Assembly: GCA_002414505.1 (NCBI GenBank)
Contig: DHZF01000079.1
Location: 1-24,380, forward strand
DNA length: 24,380 nt
Source of the DNA: Hyphomonas sp. UBA5111
GTDB taxonomy: Bacteria > Pseudomonadota > Alphaproteobacteria > Caulobacterales > Hyphomonadaceae
Direction: 5' to 3'
The position numbers were made by a program, and so were the translations under genes. Below the pieces are notes generated by a model. It ran no database searches, was not told the origin of the DNA, and worked only from the letters and a program-made list of their open reading frames with translations. Positions 1 through 8,339 of this stretch are shown one piece after another (position 1 is the first letter of the stretch; every line of letters begins with the position of its first letter).

Positions 1-1277
1 TCCATGTCGATGAAATCGATCACGATAAGGCCGGCGAGGTCGCGCAGGCGCATCTGGCGGCAGGCTTCTTCCGCCGCTTCGAGGTTTGTGCGCAGGGCGG
101 TCTGCTCGATATTGCGCTCGCGGGTCGACTTGCCGGAGTTTACATCAATCGCGACCAGGGCTTCAGTCTGGTTGATGACGAGATAGCCGCCGGATTTCAG
201 CTGGACGGTCGGGGAGTAGATGGAATCGAGTTGCTGCTCGACCGCTTCCGCCACGAAGAGCGGATCTTCCTCTTTCCATTGCTGAACCTTCTTGGACTGG
301 CTCGGCATGATCAGCTTGGCGAGGTCCTTGGCTTCCCGATAGGCGTCCTCGCCGTGGACTAGGACTTCCTCGATATCCTTGTCGAACATGTCGCGCATCG
401 CCCGGTGGACCAGGCCGCCTTCGGCATTGATCAACATCGGCGCTTCGGAGGTCAGCGTCTTCTCGACAATGTTTTCCCAGAGCTTGGAGAGGTATTCATA
501 GTCGCGCTTGATCTCGGCCTTGGTGCGCTTGGCGCCAGCAGTCCGCACGATCAGGCCCATGCCGTCCGGCACATCCAGTTCGGAGACAATGGATTTCAGG
601 CGCTTACGGTCGGCGCCATTGACGATCTTGCGGGAAATGCCACCGCCGCGCGGCGTGTTCGGCATCAGGACCGAGTAGCGACCGGCGAGGGAGAGGTAGG
701 TGGTCAGGGCCGCGCCCTTGTTCCCACGTTCTTCCTTGACGACCTGGACCAGCATCACTTGGCGGCGACGAATGACTTCCTGGATCTTGTAGCGCTTGGA
801 GATCGACGCCCGGCTGGACTTCTTGCGGCGCGGGGTAGATGCGGCCTTGGCTTCACCGCCATTTTCCTCGGAAGAGTCTTCGGATTCATCAGAATCCTCG
901 TCGTCTGCATCATTGTCAGCTTCATCGATGTCGTCGAGGTCGGCGCCATCACCGTCCTCATCATCTTCGTCTTCGATCTGGGCAGCGGCTTCTTCGGCCG
1001 CTTCCTTCAGCAGGGCTTCGCGGTCTTCTGCCGGAAGCTGGTAATAGTCGGGGTGGATTTCGCTGAAAGCCAGGAAACCGTGGCGATTGCCACCATACTC
1101 AACGAAGGCTGCCTGCAGGGACGGCTCTACGCGCGTTACTTTTGCGAGGTAGATGTTTCCGCGGAGTTGTTCGTTGCCAGTTGTTTCAAAGTCAAAGTCG
1201 TCGACCTGACCATTGTTGACGATCGCGACACGGGTCTCTTCCGTATGCGAGGCGTCGATTAGCATGAGTTTGCTCAT
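1..1277 (-). CDS. rne: Ribonuclease E, N-terminal catalytic part (cut by window edge)
   Basis: Endoribonuclease that starts mRNA decay and matures rRNA; in proteobacteria it scaffolds the RNA degradosome. The gene runs off the left edge, leaving 425 codons. The N-terminus reads MSKLMLIDASHTEETRVAIV, and the S1 RNA-binding domain begins near residue 35. Residues about 99-138 form a strongly acidic Asp/Glu/Ser insert followed by a basic patch (TPRRKKSSR), after which the S1/catalytic core resumes. Both magnesium-binding aspartates are present: D378 in AIDVNSGKSTRE and D421 in IVIDFIDM. They are 43 residues apart, as are D303 and D346 of E. coli. The ATG start at 1277 has an AAGG about 9 bases upstream. 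The non-catalytic C-terminal tail and the Zn-link cysteines lie outside the window. The next gene is divergent. Identification is firm from the motifs; RNase G is less likely because of the acidic S1 insert. Confidence 0.96.
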   Translation of the reverse strand, partial: MSKLMLIDASHTEETRVAIVNNGQVDDFDFETTGNEQLRGNIYLAKVTRVEPSLQAAFVEYGGNRHGFLAFSEIHPDYYQLPAEDREALLKEAAEEAAAQIEDEDDEDGDGADLDDIDEADNDADDEDSDESEDSSEENGGEAKAASTPRRKKSSRASISKRYKIQEVIRRRQVMLVQVVKEERGNKGAALTTYLSLAGRYSVLMPNTPRGGGISRKIVNGADRKRLKSIVSELDVPDGMGLIVRTAGAKRTKAEIKRDYEYLSKLWENIVEKTLTSEAPMLINAEGGLVHRAMRDMFDKDIEEVLVHGEDAYREAKDLAKLIMPSQSKKVQQWKEEDPLFVAEAVEQQLDSIYSPTVQLKSGGYLVINQTEALVAIDVNSGKSTRERNIEQTALRTNLEAAEEACRQMRLRDLAGLIVIDFIDM

Positions 1278-1688
1278 GTAAAGGAACCTTATGAGCCGGC
1301 GCGGCGGCTGTGGATGCGTCAACGCACCTCAAGCCAGCCGCAAGGCCGGTCTGTAAATTTAGGGGGAGGATACGGTCACACCGACCCGACTGCCCCATGG
1401 GCAGTACAGGAAAATCGGTTTTGACTACTGTACCCGCGTACATCTTCTCTGCTTTCCGGAGCGCGGCGCCCGCTTGCCTTTTCGGTGAAGCCGGGATCGC
1501 TGTCGCGACGTTGGGAAACTTGCTTGGTAGGCCTGATTGGCAGCTACCGGACGATACTGCCCAATTTTGACCGTCAAGAAAAGACCAAAAAGGGCGCTGA
1601 GGCTGTGTAATACGTATCCTGTGGTCAATGCTGGGTTAATATTCGGTCTGGTAGGGAAAACCCTCGAATCCGGAATACATGAGTTCTG
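1278..1688. promoter_or_regulatory. Divergent intergenic region between rne and amiC
   Basis: This 411-base spacer must hold the promoters of both flanking genes and the leader of the rne transcript. I see no credible coding region: open frames here are shadows running in from neighbours. A TTGAC-C-GTCAA inverted repeat at 1567-1577 puts a TTGAC hexamer on each strand and could serve as -35 elements, but I could not place a convincing -10 at normal spacing for either gene. Several short inverted repeats cluster at 1389-1442 on the rne side (listed separately). A long structured rne leader would fit the known 5'-UTR autoregulation of E. coli rne, but that is inference. Confidence 0.5.
1389..1442 (-). 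repeat. Cluster of inverted repeats upstream of rne
   Basis: Three inverted repeats are packed into 54 bases. ACTGCCC and GGGCAGT flank a 3-base CAT loop (1389-1405). GTACAG (1404-1409) pairs with CTGTAC (1428-1433). TGTAC and GTACA flank CCGC (1429-1442). The last two overlap and cannot all form at once, so alternative foldings are possible. They lie 112-165 bases upstream of the rne start, so they would be in the rne leader if transcription begins further away, or act as DNA sites if it begins nearer. Function unknown. Confidence 0.35.
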
Positions 1689-2894
1689 ATGACTTTTATA
1701 CGCCTTCTTTGCCTTGTGATCCCCTGTCTCTGCGCGGGTTTTGCTGCCTCGGCCGATATCAGCCGGGTGCAAGTGGTGGGCAATGGAGAGCCGACCCGGA
1801 TCACAGTCTGGGTAGATTCCGAGCAGGAGGGCCGCGCCTTCCTCGCCGAATCGGGTGACGCCCGCAGTCTCGTGTTGCCGATACAGGGACCTGTGACCCC
1901 GGCCGTGGGCGATGGCGGCGGCGGGGTGGCCACATGGGCGTTGTCCGAAGGCGCGCTCAGCTTCGCGCTTGAGCGCCCCCTGATGGTCGCCCGTGTCCTG
2001 TCCCTGCCACCCGCAGGCAATGAGCCCTCCTACCGCGTCATCATCGACTTGCAGACCGTCTCCGAAGCCAGATTCAGCAGCGCCGCGAAGAAGGATATGC
2101 GCAAGCTGGCCTCCTATCAGGCCAAGCAGCGCAAGGAAGAGCTCGCCATCGAGCTTGCCTCGCTGCGGCCGGACGCGCCGTTGCCGGCCTCCCGCCGCGT
2201 GGTCGGTCAGTCCTATACCGTCGTCATTGATGCCGGGCATGGCGGCAAGGATCCCGGCGCGCAGGCCATCACCGGGGGGGTGGAAAAAGACATCACCCTG
2301 CGGGCGGCATTGGCACTGAAACAGATACTCGAGGCTGATCCGCGCTATACGGTGCGCCTGACCCGCGACACCGACGTCTATGTCGACCATGAAGTGCGCG
2401 TCAGCATGGCCCGCGACTGGGGCGCCGACCTGTTCATTTCCCTGCATGCCGATGCGGCGGGCAATCGCGAAGTGGCAGGCGCGTCGGTCTACACGATCAG
2501 CGCCAATGGCGAACGCCGGATCGACAAGGAAGCCAACCGCAACAATTGGCGCATTCCCCTTGAGGACGGTGCGCCCCAGCGCGTCAGCAGCATTCTCGAA
2601 GACCTCGTGAAACGTGAAACCAAGACGCACTCGTCCGAATTTGCGGAGATGTTGTTGCCGGAATTGGAGAAGTCCGGTCCCGTCCTTCGCAATACACATC
2701 GTGAAGCAGGCTTCTATGTCCTCCTCGCACCGGATGTCCCCGCCGTCCTCCTGGAGATGGGCTTCGTGACCAATCGTTCCGATGCCCGGCGCCTGCAATC
2801 CGACCGCGACCTGCGCAAGGCCATGTCGGCCGTCAAGCGCGGGATCGACCGGTTTTTCGACAAGCAGGACATCCTGCTGGCGGGGCAGGGATAG
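1689..2894 (+). CDS. amiC: N-acetylmuramoyl-L-alanine amidase, AmiC-like (AMIN + Amidase_3)
   Basis: Zinc amidase that cuts the bond between N-acetylmuramic acid and the peptide stem, used for septal peptidoglycan splitting and daughter-cell separation; acts in the periplasm. The 401-residue protein starts with a Sec signal peptide that probably ends at ASA before DISR (residue 22). An AMIN-type beta domain follows at about 23-125, a linker with a charged helix at about 130-170, and the Amidase_3 domain at about 175-392. Zinc and catalytic residues are visible: H184 in VVIDAGHGGKDPG, E199 in GVEKDITL, H253 in LFISLHADA and E356 in VLLEMGFVTN. The start is the first ATG of the frame and gives an intact signal peptide. 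An amidase divergent from rne is a common alphaproteobacterial arrangement. The usual downstream neighbour, a class A penicillin-binding protein, is absent here. Confidence 0.95.
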   Translation: MTFIRLLCLVIPCLCAGFAASADISRVQVVGNGEPTRITVWVDSEQEGRAFLAESGDARSLVLPIQGPVTPAVGDGGGGVATWALSEGALSFALERPLMVARVLSLPPAGNEPSYRVIIDLQTVSEARFSSAAKKDMRKLASYQAKQRKEELAIELASLRPDAPLPASRRVVGQSYTVVIDAGHGGKDPGAQAITGGVEKDITLRAALALKQILEADPRYTVRLTRDTDVYVDHEVRVSMARDWGADLFISLHADAAGNREVAGASVYTISANGERRIDKEANRNNWRIPLEDGAPQRVSSILEDLVKRETKTHSSEFAEMLLPELEKSGPVLRNTHREAGFYVLLAPDVPAVLLEMGFVTNRSDARRLQSDRDLRKAMSAVKRGIDRFFDKQDILLAGQG

Positions 2895-2945
2895 AGCGGG
2901 GGAAATCCCTTGCAGCGGCGCACCGATACTGAGAAGTTGGCCTCT

Positions 2946-4706
2946 ATGATCTTGTTGCGCTGCATTGTGATGTCGTCACTTCTGGCACTATCAGCTTCCT
3001 GCTCAAACAGCAGGGGGCTGCGCCATCTCGACCCGTCACTTATCCACAATGGACGCCCGACAGAGGCGGAGGCCTATAGCGATTTCCTGATCGCCCGCTT
3101 CGCCGCGATGACCAATGACCCGCAGAAGGCCGCAGAACACTATGCCCTGGCGATTGATACGGCGCCGGAGAAATCCGGGATAGCCGATCGCGCCCTGTTC
3201 GCTTCGCTTCTGTCCGGCGATTACCGCGAAGGAGTCCGACTTGCCCAACGCGCAAACACGCTCGGCAGCGAAGCTGCGCTGGTTCGACTGACCCTGGCCG
3301 TCGAGGCGCTGCGGGTAGGCCGGGATGACGAGGCCCGTCAGATGCTGGAACAGACCCGGTTTGGTCCGTTCAACCGGATGATTGCGCGGGGCCTGTCGGC
3401 CTGGCGCGTGGTTGACACGCAGGGAACTGATGCGGCGGTACGCTATCTTGAGGATGGCTTGTCTGGTGATCCGCGGCTGGACAGCGCGACCCTCTACATG
3501 ATGGGTCTGATCGAGATGTCCGCCGGCAATGATGACACGGCGCTGTCGGTCTTCAATACGCTGTGGGAATCCGGGGCGCGCCTTGCCGTCGGCGTTGAGG
3601 CGCATGCCCAGCTCCTGGCGTCTCGTGGCCAGCGCGCCGAAGCGCTCGAAATTCTCAACACGTTCGACGAAACTGTTGGTCACAACGCCTCGATTGCGCG
3701 CCTGCGCCAAGCGATCGAAGCTGGCGAGAGGATCAAGGTCCGGCGGCTGGACCCGGATGAGGGGGCTGCATTGGCGGTCTACGTTCCCGCCGCCGCCCTG
3801 ATGAGCCAGACCGATGATGACGTGTCGGCGGTTTATTTCGTTCTGGCCCTTGCTCTGGATTCAGACCTCCACGTCGCCCGGTCGCTCTGGGCGCAGTCGC
3901 TGTCGAATGCCGAACGCTGGGACGAAGCCATCTCCGTGCTCGCGCGCATTCCGGAAAGTTCGGCCTTCTACGCCACATCCCGTGGCCAGATTGCCTGGGC
4001 GTTGCAGCGCAGTGGCCGCAGCCAGTCGGCGCTGGCCGTCGCTGCCGAGGCACTGGACCATTCACCGGACCGGGGCCTGAAGGTGCAACTGGCCGATTTG
4101 TATCGCGCTGTGGGGCGACAGGCTCAGGCCGAGGAATTGCTTGACCAGATCATCCGTGAGGATGCGCGCCATAACCGCGAAGACTGGCGACTGTTCTTTG
4201 CGCGCGGCGTATCCCGCGGCGAACTCGGCGATTGGGCGGATGGCGAGCGCGATCTGCTCAAGGCGTTGACCTTGGAGCCGGACGATGCGTCACTATTGAA
4301 CTATGTTGGCTATTCCTATGTGGACCGCGGAGAGCATCTGGATCTGGCCATGGACATGATCCGGCGGGCGGCCGAGATGGAGCCGAATGCCGGATACATC
4401 ATCGACAGTCTCGGCTGGGCGCACTACCGCCTTGGCAATTATGACCAGGCGACTGAACACCTCGAACGGGCAGTGGAACTGGAACCCGGTGACCCGGTCG
4501 TGAACGATCATCTGGGGGATGCCTATTGGCAGACTGGGCGCAAGCTGGAAGCACGGTTCCAGTGGCGGCGCTCCCTGACCCTCGATCCCACCGATGGGGA
4601 GCGCGACCGGATCGAAGCGAAACTGGTGGCCGGACCAAGTATCCCACTGGTAAAGCAGGCCGAGTCCGACGCGGGCGCCCAGCTTCCCAAGCCCGTCCGC
4701 CCCTAG
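2946..4706 (+). CDS. TPR-repeat lipoprotein (tetratricopeptide repeat protein)
   Basis: Probable envelope-anchored protein-protein interaction scaffold; its partner is unknown. From the ATG at 2946 it has 586 residues. The N-terminus is a lipoprotein-type signal (MILLRCIVMSSLLALSASCS) with the acylated cysteine at C19; the lipobox SASC is slightly off consensus. The rest is alpha-helical, with weak TPR-like repeats through the first two thirds and clear TPRs near the C-terminus, for example around NYVGYSYVDRGEH, DSLGWAHYRLGNYDQATEHL and DHLGDAYWQTGRKLEA. The frame is also open from a TTG at 2910 behind a GGGGGAAA, which would add 12 residues ahead of the signal; I prefer 2946 because the signal sequence then sits at the N-terminus. 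It lies 51 bases after the amidase and 18 bases before ispE, so one transcript is likely. No catalytic motif is seen. Confidence 0.85.
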   Translation: MILLRCIVMSSLLALSASCSNSRGLRHLDPSLIHNGRPTEAEAYSDFLIARFAAMTNDPQKAAEHYALAIDTAPEKSGIADRALFASLLSGDYREGVRLAQRANTLGSEAALVRLTLAVEALRVGRDDEARQMLEQTRFGPFNRMIARGLSAWRVVDTQGTDAAVRYLEDGLSGDPRLDSATLYMMGLIEMSAGNDDTALSVFNTLWESGARLAVGVEAHAQLLASRGQRAEALEILNTFDETVGHNASIARLRQAIEAGERIKVRRLDPDEGAALAVYVPAAALMSQTDDDVSAVYFVLALALDSDLHVARSLWAQSLSNAERWDEAISVLARIPESSAFYATSRGQIAWALQRSGRSQSALAVAAEALDHSPDRGLKVQLADLYRAVGRQAQAEELLDQIIREDARHNREDWRLFFARGVSRGELGDWADGERDLLKALTLEPDDASLLNYVGYSYVDRGEHLDLAMDMIRRAAEMEPNAGYIIDSLGWAHYRLGNYDQATEHLERAVELEPGDPVVNDHLGDAYWQTGRKLEARFQWRRSLTLDPTDGERDRIEAKLVAGPSIPLVKQAESDAGAQLPKPVRP

Positions 4707-4724
4707 CCGACATGGCGATCTGAG

Positions 4725-5597
4725 ATGCCGACATCCCTCGCACCTGCCAAGGTCAATCTGTTCCTGCATGTCGGCGCCGTTCAGGAGAATGGCCGACACC
4801 CGCTCGATTCCCTCGTCATGTTTGCAGGCCCGGACGCGGCCGACCGTGTTTCTGCGGAACCGGCGGATACGCTGACGCTCGATATTGTCGGCCCATGCGC
4901 TGCTCATCTGGATGCCGATGACGATAATCTGGTGCTTCGTGCGGCCCGCGCCCTGTGCGCCAGAGAGGGCAGGGCGCGGGGCGCCGCCCTCACGCTCGAC
5001 AAGCATTTGCCGGTCGCGGCAGGAATCGGAGGCGGCTCGGCAGACGCTGGCGCGGCCCTGCGGGTCCTGCAGGAGCTTTGGTCACTGGACCGCGATCTTA
5101 TCAGGCAGGTGGCGGCGCCCCTCGGGGGAGACGTGCCCGTCGCGCTGGAAGGGCGCACCGCCCTGATGCAGGGCGAAGGCGAAATTGTCCGCGTTCAGAC
5201 GGGCTTGCCCCAACTGCCTGCCGTGCTCGTCAATCCGGGCCTCGATTGCCCTACGGGACCTGTCTTCCGCGCCTTCGATGAGGGCGCAAGGGGAACCGGT
5301 TTCGCAGCGCTTGAGGCCGTGCCCGATTTGCCCTCGCCCGCAGAGGTAATCGAATGGCTGAAGGACCAGCGCAACGATCTTGAGCCGTCGGCGATCCGGC
5401 TCGTTCCGGAAATTCGGGGCGTGCTGGACACCCTGAACGTAACGCCGGGCGCGCGGCTCGCGCGTATGAGCGGATCAGGGGCGACCTGTTTTGCGCTGTT
5501 TGAAACGATTGAAGCCGCCCAATCCGCCGCGAGGACCCTTGAACGCGCGCATCCGTCATGGTGGATTCGCGCCACAAGTTTGGGGGACGCGCGGTGA
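4725..5597 (+). CDS. ispE: 4-diphosphocytidyl-2-C-methyl-D-erythritol kinase
   Basis: GHMP-family kinase of the cytosolic MEP (non-mevalonate) isoprenoid pathway; it phosphorylates the 2-hydroxyl of CDP-methylerythritol using ATP. The 290-residue length is normal. Family motifs are present: K9 in LAPAKVNLFLHV, the glycine-rich ATP loop PVAAGIGGGSADAGA (97-110), the catalytic aspartate D136 in PLGGDVPVAL, and the third GHMP motif MSGSGATCFALF (248-259). It starts 18 bases after the TPR gene, and its TGA overlaps the GTG start of the next gene by 4 bases, which suggests translational coupling. Confidence 0.96.
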   Translation: MPTSLAPAKVNLFLHVGAVQENGRHPLDSLVMFAGPDAADRVSAEPADTLTLDIVGPCAAHLDADDDNLVLRAARALCAREGRARGAALTLDKHLPVAAGIGGGSADAGAALRVLQELWSLDRDLIRQVAAPLGGDVPVALEGRTALMQGEGEIVRVQTGLPQLPAVLVNPGLDCPTGPVFRAFDEGARGTGFAALEAVPDLPSPAEVIEWLKDQRNDLEPSAIRLVPEIRGVLDTLNVTPGARLARMSGSGATCFALFETIEAAQSAARTLERAHPSWWIRATSLGDAR

Positions 5598-6655
5598 CAA
5601 TTCTTTATTTGATTGTCGGTTCGGCCCTGATCTCCTTCGTGCTCTGCACGTTCATGCGCCGCGTGCCGCTGCTTGATGCGCCGGATGGCGGCCGCAAGCA
5701 ACAGAAGGCGCCGGTGCCGCGAACCGGCGGGATTGGCATCTTGGGCGCGACCCTGATCACGCTTGCCGCGTTCGCGCTGTTGTCTGACCCCGCGCCTCTC
5801 AACGGGATGGGAGCGGGCCAGTTCCTGTTCGTGGTGGCGCTCGCCCTGACGCCTTGGGTAATTGGGTTTCTCGATGATTGGCTCGGCTTGTCGGCGCTCC
5901 TCAAGCTTGCGCTGCTATGTGGCTGGGCCCTCGTTGCCGCGATTCCGTTTTTCCTGTCTGGCGGGGCAGGCGGGTGGCTGATCGGATTGGCCGTGATCGC
6001 CTGGCTGATCGTAATCACCAATGCCGCCAACTTCATGGATGGGGCGAATGGCCTGGCCATGGGATCGGTCGCGATCATGCATCTGGGCCTGTTCCCGCTT
6101 TTTGCGGTGCTGATGCTGTGTTTTGGCAATTGCGTGCGGGATCCGGCCGGTGAGTTCGCGATGGTCGCGCAGTTCGCTATGTTTGGTGCCGTGCTGGGCT
6201 TTCTCGTCTGGAACATGCGCGGCGTGCTTTATGCCGGCGATTGCGGCTCCCTTGGCGCTGGCGGGTTGTTTGGCCTGATGGCGGTCTACCATCTGGGCGA
6301 GGGCATGGACGGCGTTCGCGCGGCCCTGTTGGGCCTGACGCTGGCGCTGCCCTTCCTGATCGATGTCTTGATGACCCTGGCCTGGCGCAGCTTGAAGGGA
6401 CGTAATCTGTTACAGGCGCATACCGACCATGCCTATCAGCGGCTGATCGCGCGGGGGTGGGGTCATGTCGGTGTGGCGGCATTTTGGTGGGGCATGACGC
6501 TGATCTGCGCCATCATGGGGGTGGTGACCATGTTCGGCGCCGCAGAGTCGGCGGAACAGGCGAATGCCTTTCCTGTCCTGCAACTGGTTACGCTGCTCGC
6601 GCTTGCGGCGATCGGGGCAGCTTTCTGGTCGCTGGAGCGCTTTCGCGCTCAGTAG
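5594..6655 (+). CDS. Polyprenyl-phosphate sugar-1-phosphate transferase (MraY/WecA/WbpL family)
   Basis: Integral membrane enzyme that moves a (usually N-acetylated) sugar-1-phosphate from a UDP-sugar to undecaprenyl phosphate, the first step of O-antigen, capsule or similar glycan assembly. The 353-residue protein has about ten hydrophobic segments. Visible family signatures are RTGGIGILGA (43-52), the DD pair D94/D95 in GFLDDWLGLS, NAANFMDGANGLAMG (143-157), AGDCGSLGAGG (about 214-224) with D216, and a cytosolic HTDHAYQRL (276-284) that matches the HxH loop of WecA/WbpL better than MraY. The frame is open from an ATG at 5558 inside ispE, but I chose the GTG at 5594: it overlaps the ispE stop as GTGA, has GGGGGAC just upstream and places the first membrane helix at the N-terminus. 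Its last 7 bases overlap the convergent gene. Substrate sugar cannot be told from sequence. Confidence 0.9.
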   Translation: MTILYLIVGSALISFVLCTFMRRVPLLDAPDGGRKQQKAPVPRTGGIGILGATLITLAAFALLSDPAPLNGMGAGQFLFVVALALTPWVIGFLDDWLGLSALLKLALLCGWALVAAIPFFLSGGAGGWLIGLAVIAWLIVITNAANFMDGANGLAMGSVAIMHLGLFPLFAVLMLCFGNCVRDPAGEFAMVAQFAMFGAVLGFLVWNMRGVLYAGDCGSLGAGGLFGLMAVYHLGEGMDGVRAALLGLTLALPFLIDVLMTLAWRSLKGRNLLQAHTDHAYQRLIARGWGHVGVAAFWWGMTLICAIMGVVTMFGAAESAEQANAFPVLQLVTLLALAAIGAAFWSLERFRAQ

Positions 6656-7683
6656 GCCCGGCTCACACAGAAATCCGTCAGCTCTTCAAGGGCGCGGCGA
6701 TACGGTGACTCATCAAGCGTCCGCAGTGCGCCTTTTGCGAGCGCTGCATAGGCTTCGGCCTCCCGCACGGTTGCTTCGGCAGCTCCGGTGGCGCGGATCA
6801 GGTGAACCGCATGAGCAAGGTCTGCATCCTGCTGAGTTTCCGGGTTCATGGCCCGATCCCAGAAAAGGCGGTCCTCATCTGAGCCGCGACGCTTGGCGAT
6901 GATGATGGGCAGAGTGATCTTGCACTCGCGGAAATCGTCGCCGACGGACTTGCCGATGACGGATGTGGTGCCGCCATAATCCAGCACATCATCGATGATC
7001 TGGAAGGCCAGACCAAGATTCTTGCCATAGGTGGCGAGGGCATGCGCGTGACTGTCGCCGCCGACCGACATGGCGCCGGTTTCCGCAGCGGCTTCGAACA
7101 GCGCGCCGGTCTTGGCCTCAATGATGGCCAGATAGTCCTCGGTGGGCAGGTCACGGGCCTGCATCGCCGCCAATTGGCGGACTTCGCCTTCAGCAATCAC
7201 GGTCGAAGCGGTCGCCAGCCGATTCAGGATTTCGAGACTGTTGGTTTCGACCAGCAGGTTGAAGGCGCGCGCAAACAGGAAATCCCCGACCAGGATGGAC
7301 GCCTTGTTGCCCCAGATGGCTTTTGCGGCGGGTTTCCCGCGGCGCAGATCGCTCTCATCGACCACATCATCATGCAGCAGGGTGGCCGTATGGATAAATT
7401 CTACAGCGGCAGCGAGGGCATGAGTGGCCTTGTTGGGCTCTCCCACTGCATGGGCGGAAATCAGCGTGATGAGGGGGCGAAGGCGCTTTCCGCCTGCCGA
7501 GACGATATAGCCCGACAGGTCCGGGATCACGGAAATCGGGCTCGCCGCGCGGGTGGCCAGCAAAGTTTCGACTTCACCGAGATCTTTGGCCACAAGCGTC
7601 TGCATTCGATCCACGATGGAACCGACGGCCTCTTTGCCTCTTGGTTTTGGCGAAAGGGTCACGTTGTTACTGGCTCCCATCAT
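6649..7683 (-). CDS. ispB: Long-chain polyprenyl diphosphate synthase (octaprenyl/decaprenyl type)
   Basis: Trans-prenyltransferase that elongates farnesyl or geranylgeranyl diphosphate with isopentenyl diphosphate to make the ubiquinone side chain. From the ATG at 7683 it has 344 residues. The first aspartate-rich motif is LLHDDVVDESDLRRG (D105, D106, D109) and the second is QIIDDVLDY (D230, D231, D234); GGKRLRP lies upstream. The fifth residue before the first motif is the small Ala, as expected for a long-chain (C40-C50) enzyme; exact product length is not readable. The frame is open to an ATG at 7752. I prefer the ATG pair at 7683/7680, preceded by AGAGAA, because the extra N-terminus shows no family similarity. 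It shares 7 bases with the converging transferase and is divergent from the lipoprotein gene. Confidence 0.93.
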   Translation of the reverse strand: MMGASNNVTLSPKPRGKEAVGSIVDRMQTLVAKDLGEVETLLATRAASPISVIPDLSGYIVSAGGKRLRPLITLISAHAVGEPNKATHALAAAVEFIHTATLLHDDVVDESDLRRGKPAAKAIWGNKASILVGDFLFARAFNLLVETNSLEILNRLATASTVIAEGEVRQLAAMQARDLPTEDYLAIIEAKTGALFEAAAETGAMSVGGDSHAHALATYGKNLGLAFQIIDDVLDYGGTTSVIGKSVGDDFRECKITLPIIIAKRRGSDEDRLFWDRAMNPETQQDADLAHAVHLIRATGAAEATVREAEAYAALAKGALRTLDESPYRRALEELTDFCVSRAY

Positions 7684-7847
7684 TTCTCTGACGAAATGGG
7701 AAATAGTCTTAGGATGAGTTCGCATCAAGCGCGCCGTGGCACCCCGACGCATCTGACGGCGATGTGTTGTGGCGAAACCTCGCTTGGTATGCGAAACATA
7801 TAGTCAATTGGATCGTTGAGAATACTCCAACAAGGAAAGGTTCCCAC

Positions 7848-8339
7848 ATGAAGCCATATGCAATCCTGATTGCCGCCAGCCTGCTCGCAGCGTGCGCATC
7901 GAATGCTGCCTATGGGCCAGCGTCAAAATCCGGAGCGATGGGCTATTCCAGCCAGCAGATCGAAACCGGACGCTACCAGGTTTCCTATACAGATTCTGAC
8001 CCTTCCCGTGCGCGCGACCGGGCGTTGCTCCGGGCAGCCGAACTGACCCTGCAGGAAGGCTCCGACTGGTTCGAGATCACCAGCAGCTTTACGGATCGGT
8101 CCGAAGAGGGCCGCAGCGGCGGCTCCAGTGTCTCGATTGGCGGATCCTCCGGGTCGCATGGCCGCAGCAGCAGTGTCGGCGTGGGCGTGGGGATCGGCAT
8201 TCCGATCGGCGGAAGCAGCAGCGGCGCGGTGACGGAAGTCCTCGAAATCATGACTGGCAAAGGTGCCAAGCCCGACCGTCCGGCGGTGTATGATGCCCGT
8301 TCGGTCGACATCAATCTGCGCGGTACGGTGACCGAATGA
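7848..8339 (+). CDS. CC0125/CC1285-family lipoprotein
   Basis: Small predicted lipoprotein of unknown function, in a family I recognise from Caulobacter and relatives. The 163-residue protein has a signal peptide with lipobox LAAC (acylated C16). A conserved block follows: GYSSQQIETGRYQVSYTDSD (about 32-51), then ARDRALLRAAELTLQEGSDWFEI. The second half has a low-complexity Ser/Gly stretch (about 85-125) that ends in VGVGVGIGIPIGG, then a short conserved tail. I chose the ATG at 7848 because AAGGAAAGG lies just upstream and it puts the signal at the N-terminus; the frame extends to 7764, but the extra 28 residues look non-coding. Its stop overlaps the next start as ATGA. The Gly/Ser region resembles a flexible surface segment; I assign no activity. 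Confidence 0.88.
   Translation: MKPYAILIAASLLAACASNAAYGPASKSGAMGYSSQQIETGRYQVSYTDSDPSRARDRALLRAAELTLQEGSDWFEITSSFTDRSEEGRSGGSSVSIGGSSGSHGRSSSVGVGVGIGIPIGGSSSGAVTEVLEIMTGKGAKPDRPAVYDARSVDINLRGTVTE

Noticed and set aside
405..1262. Plus-strand 285-codon open frame antisense to rne
   Set aside because: It lies wholly opposite the RNase E gene, whose motifs are unambiguous; GC-rich codon bias opens the opposite frame, and the product has no recognisable family.
1425..2798. Minus-strand 457-codon open frame antisense to amiC
   Set aside because: Long, but opposite a gene with signal peptide and all amidase zinc ligands; no ribosome site or domain in the shadow product.
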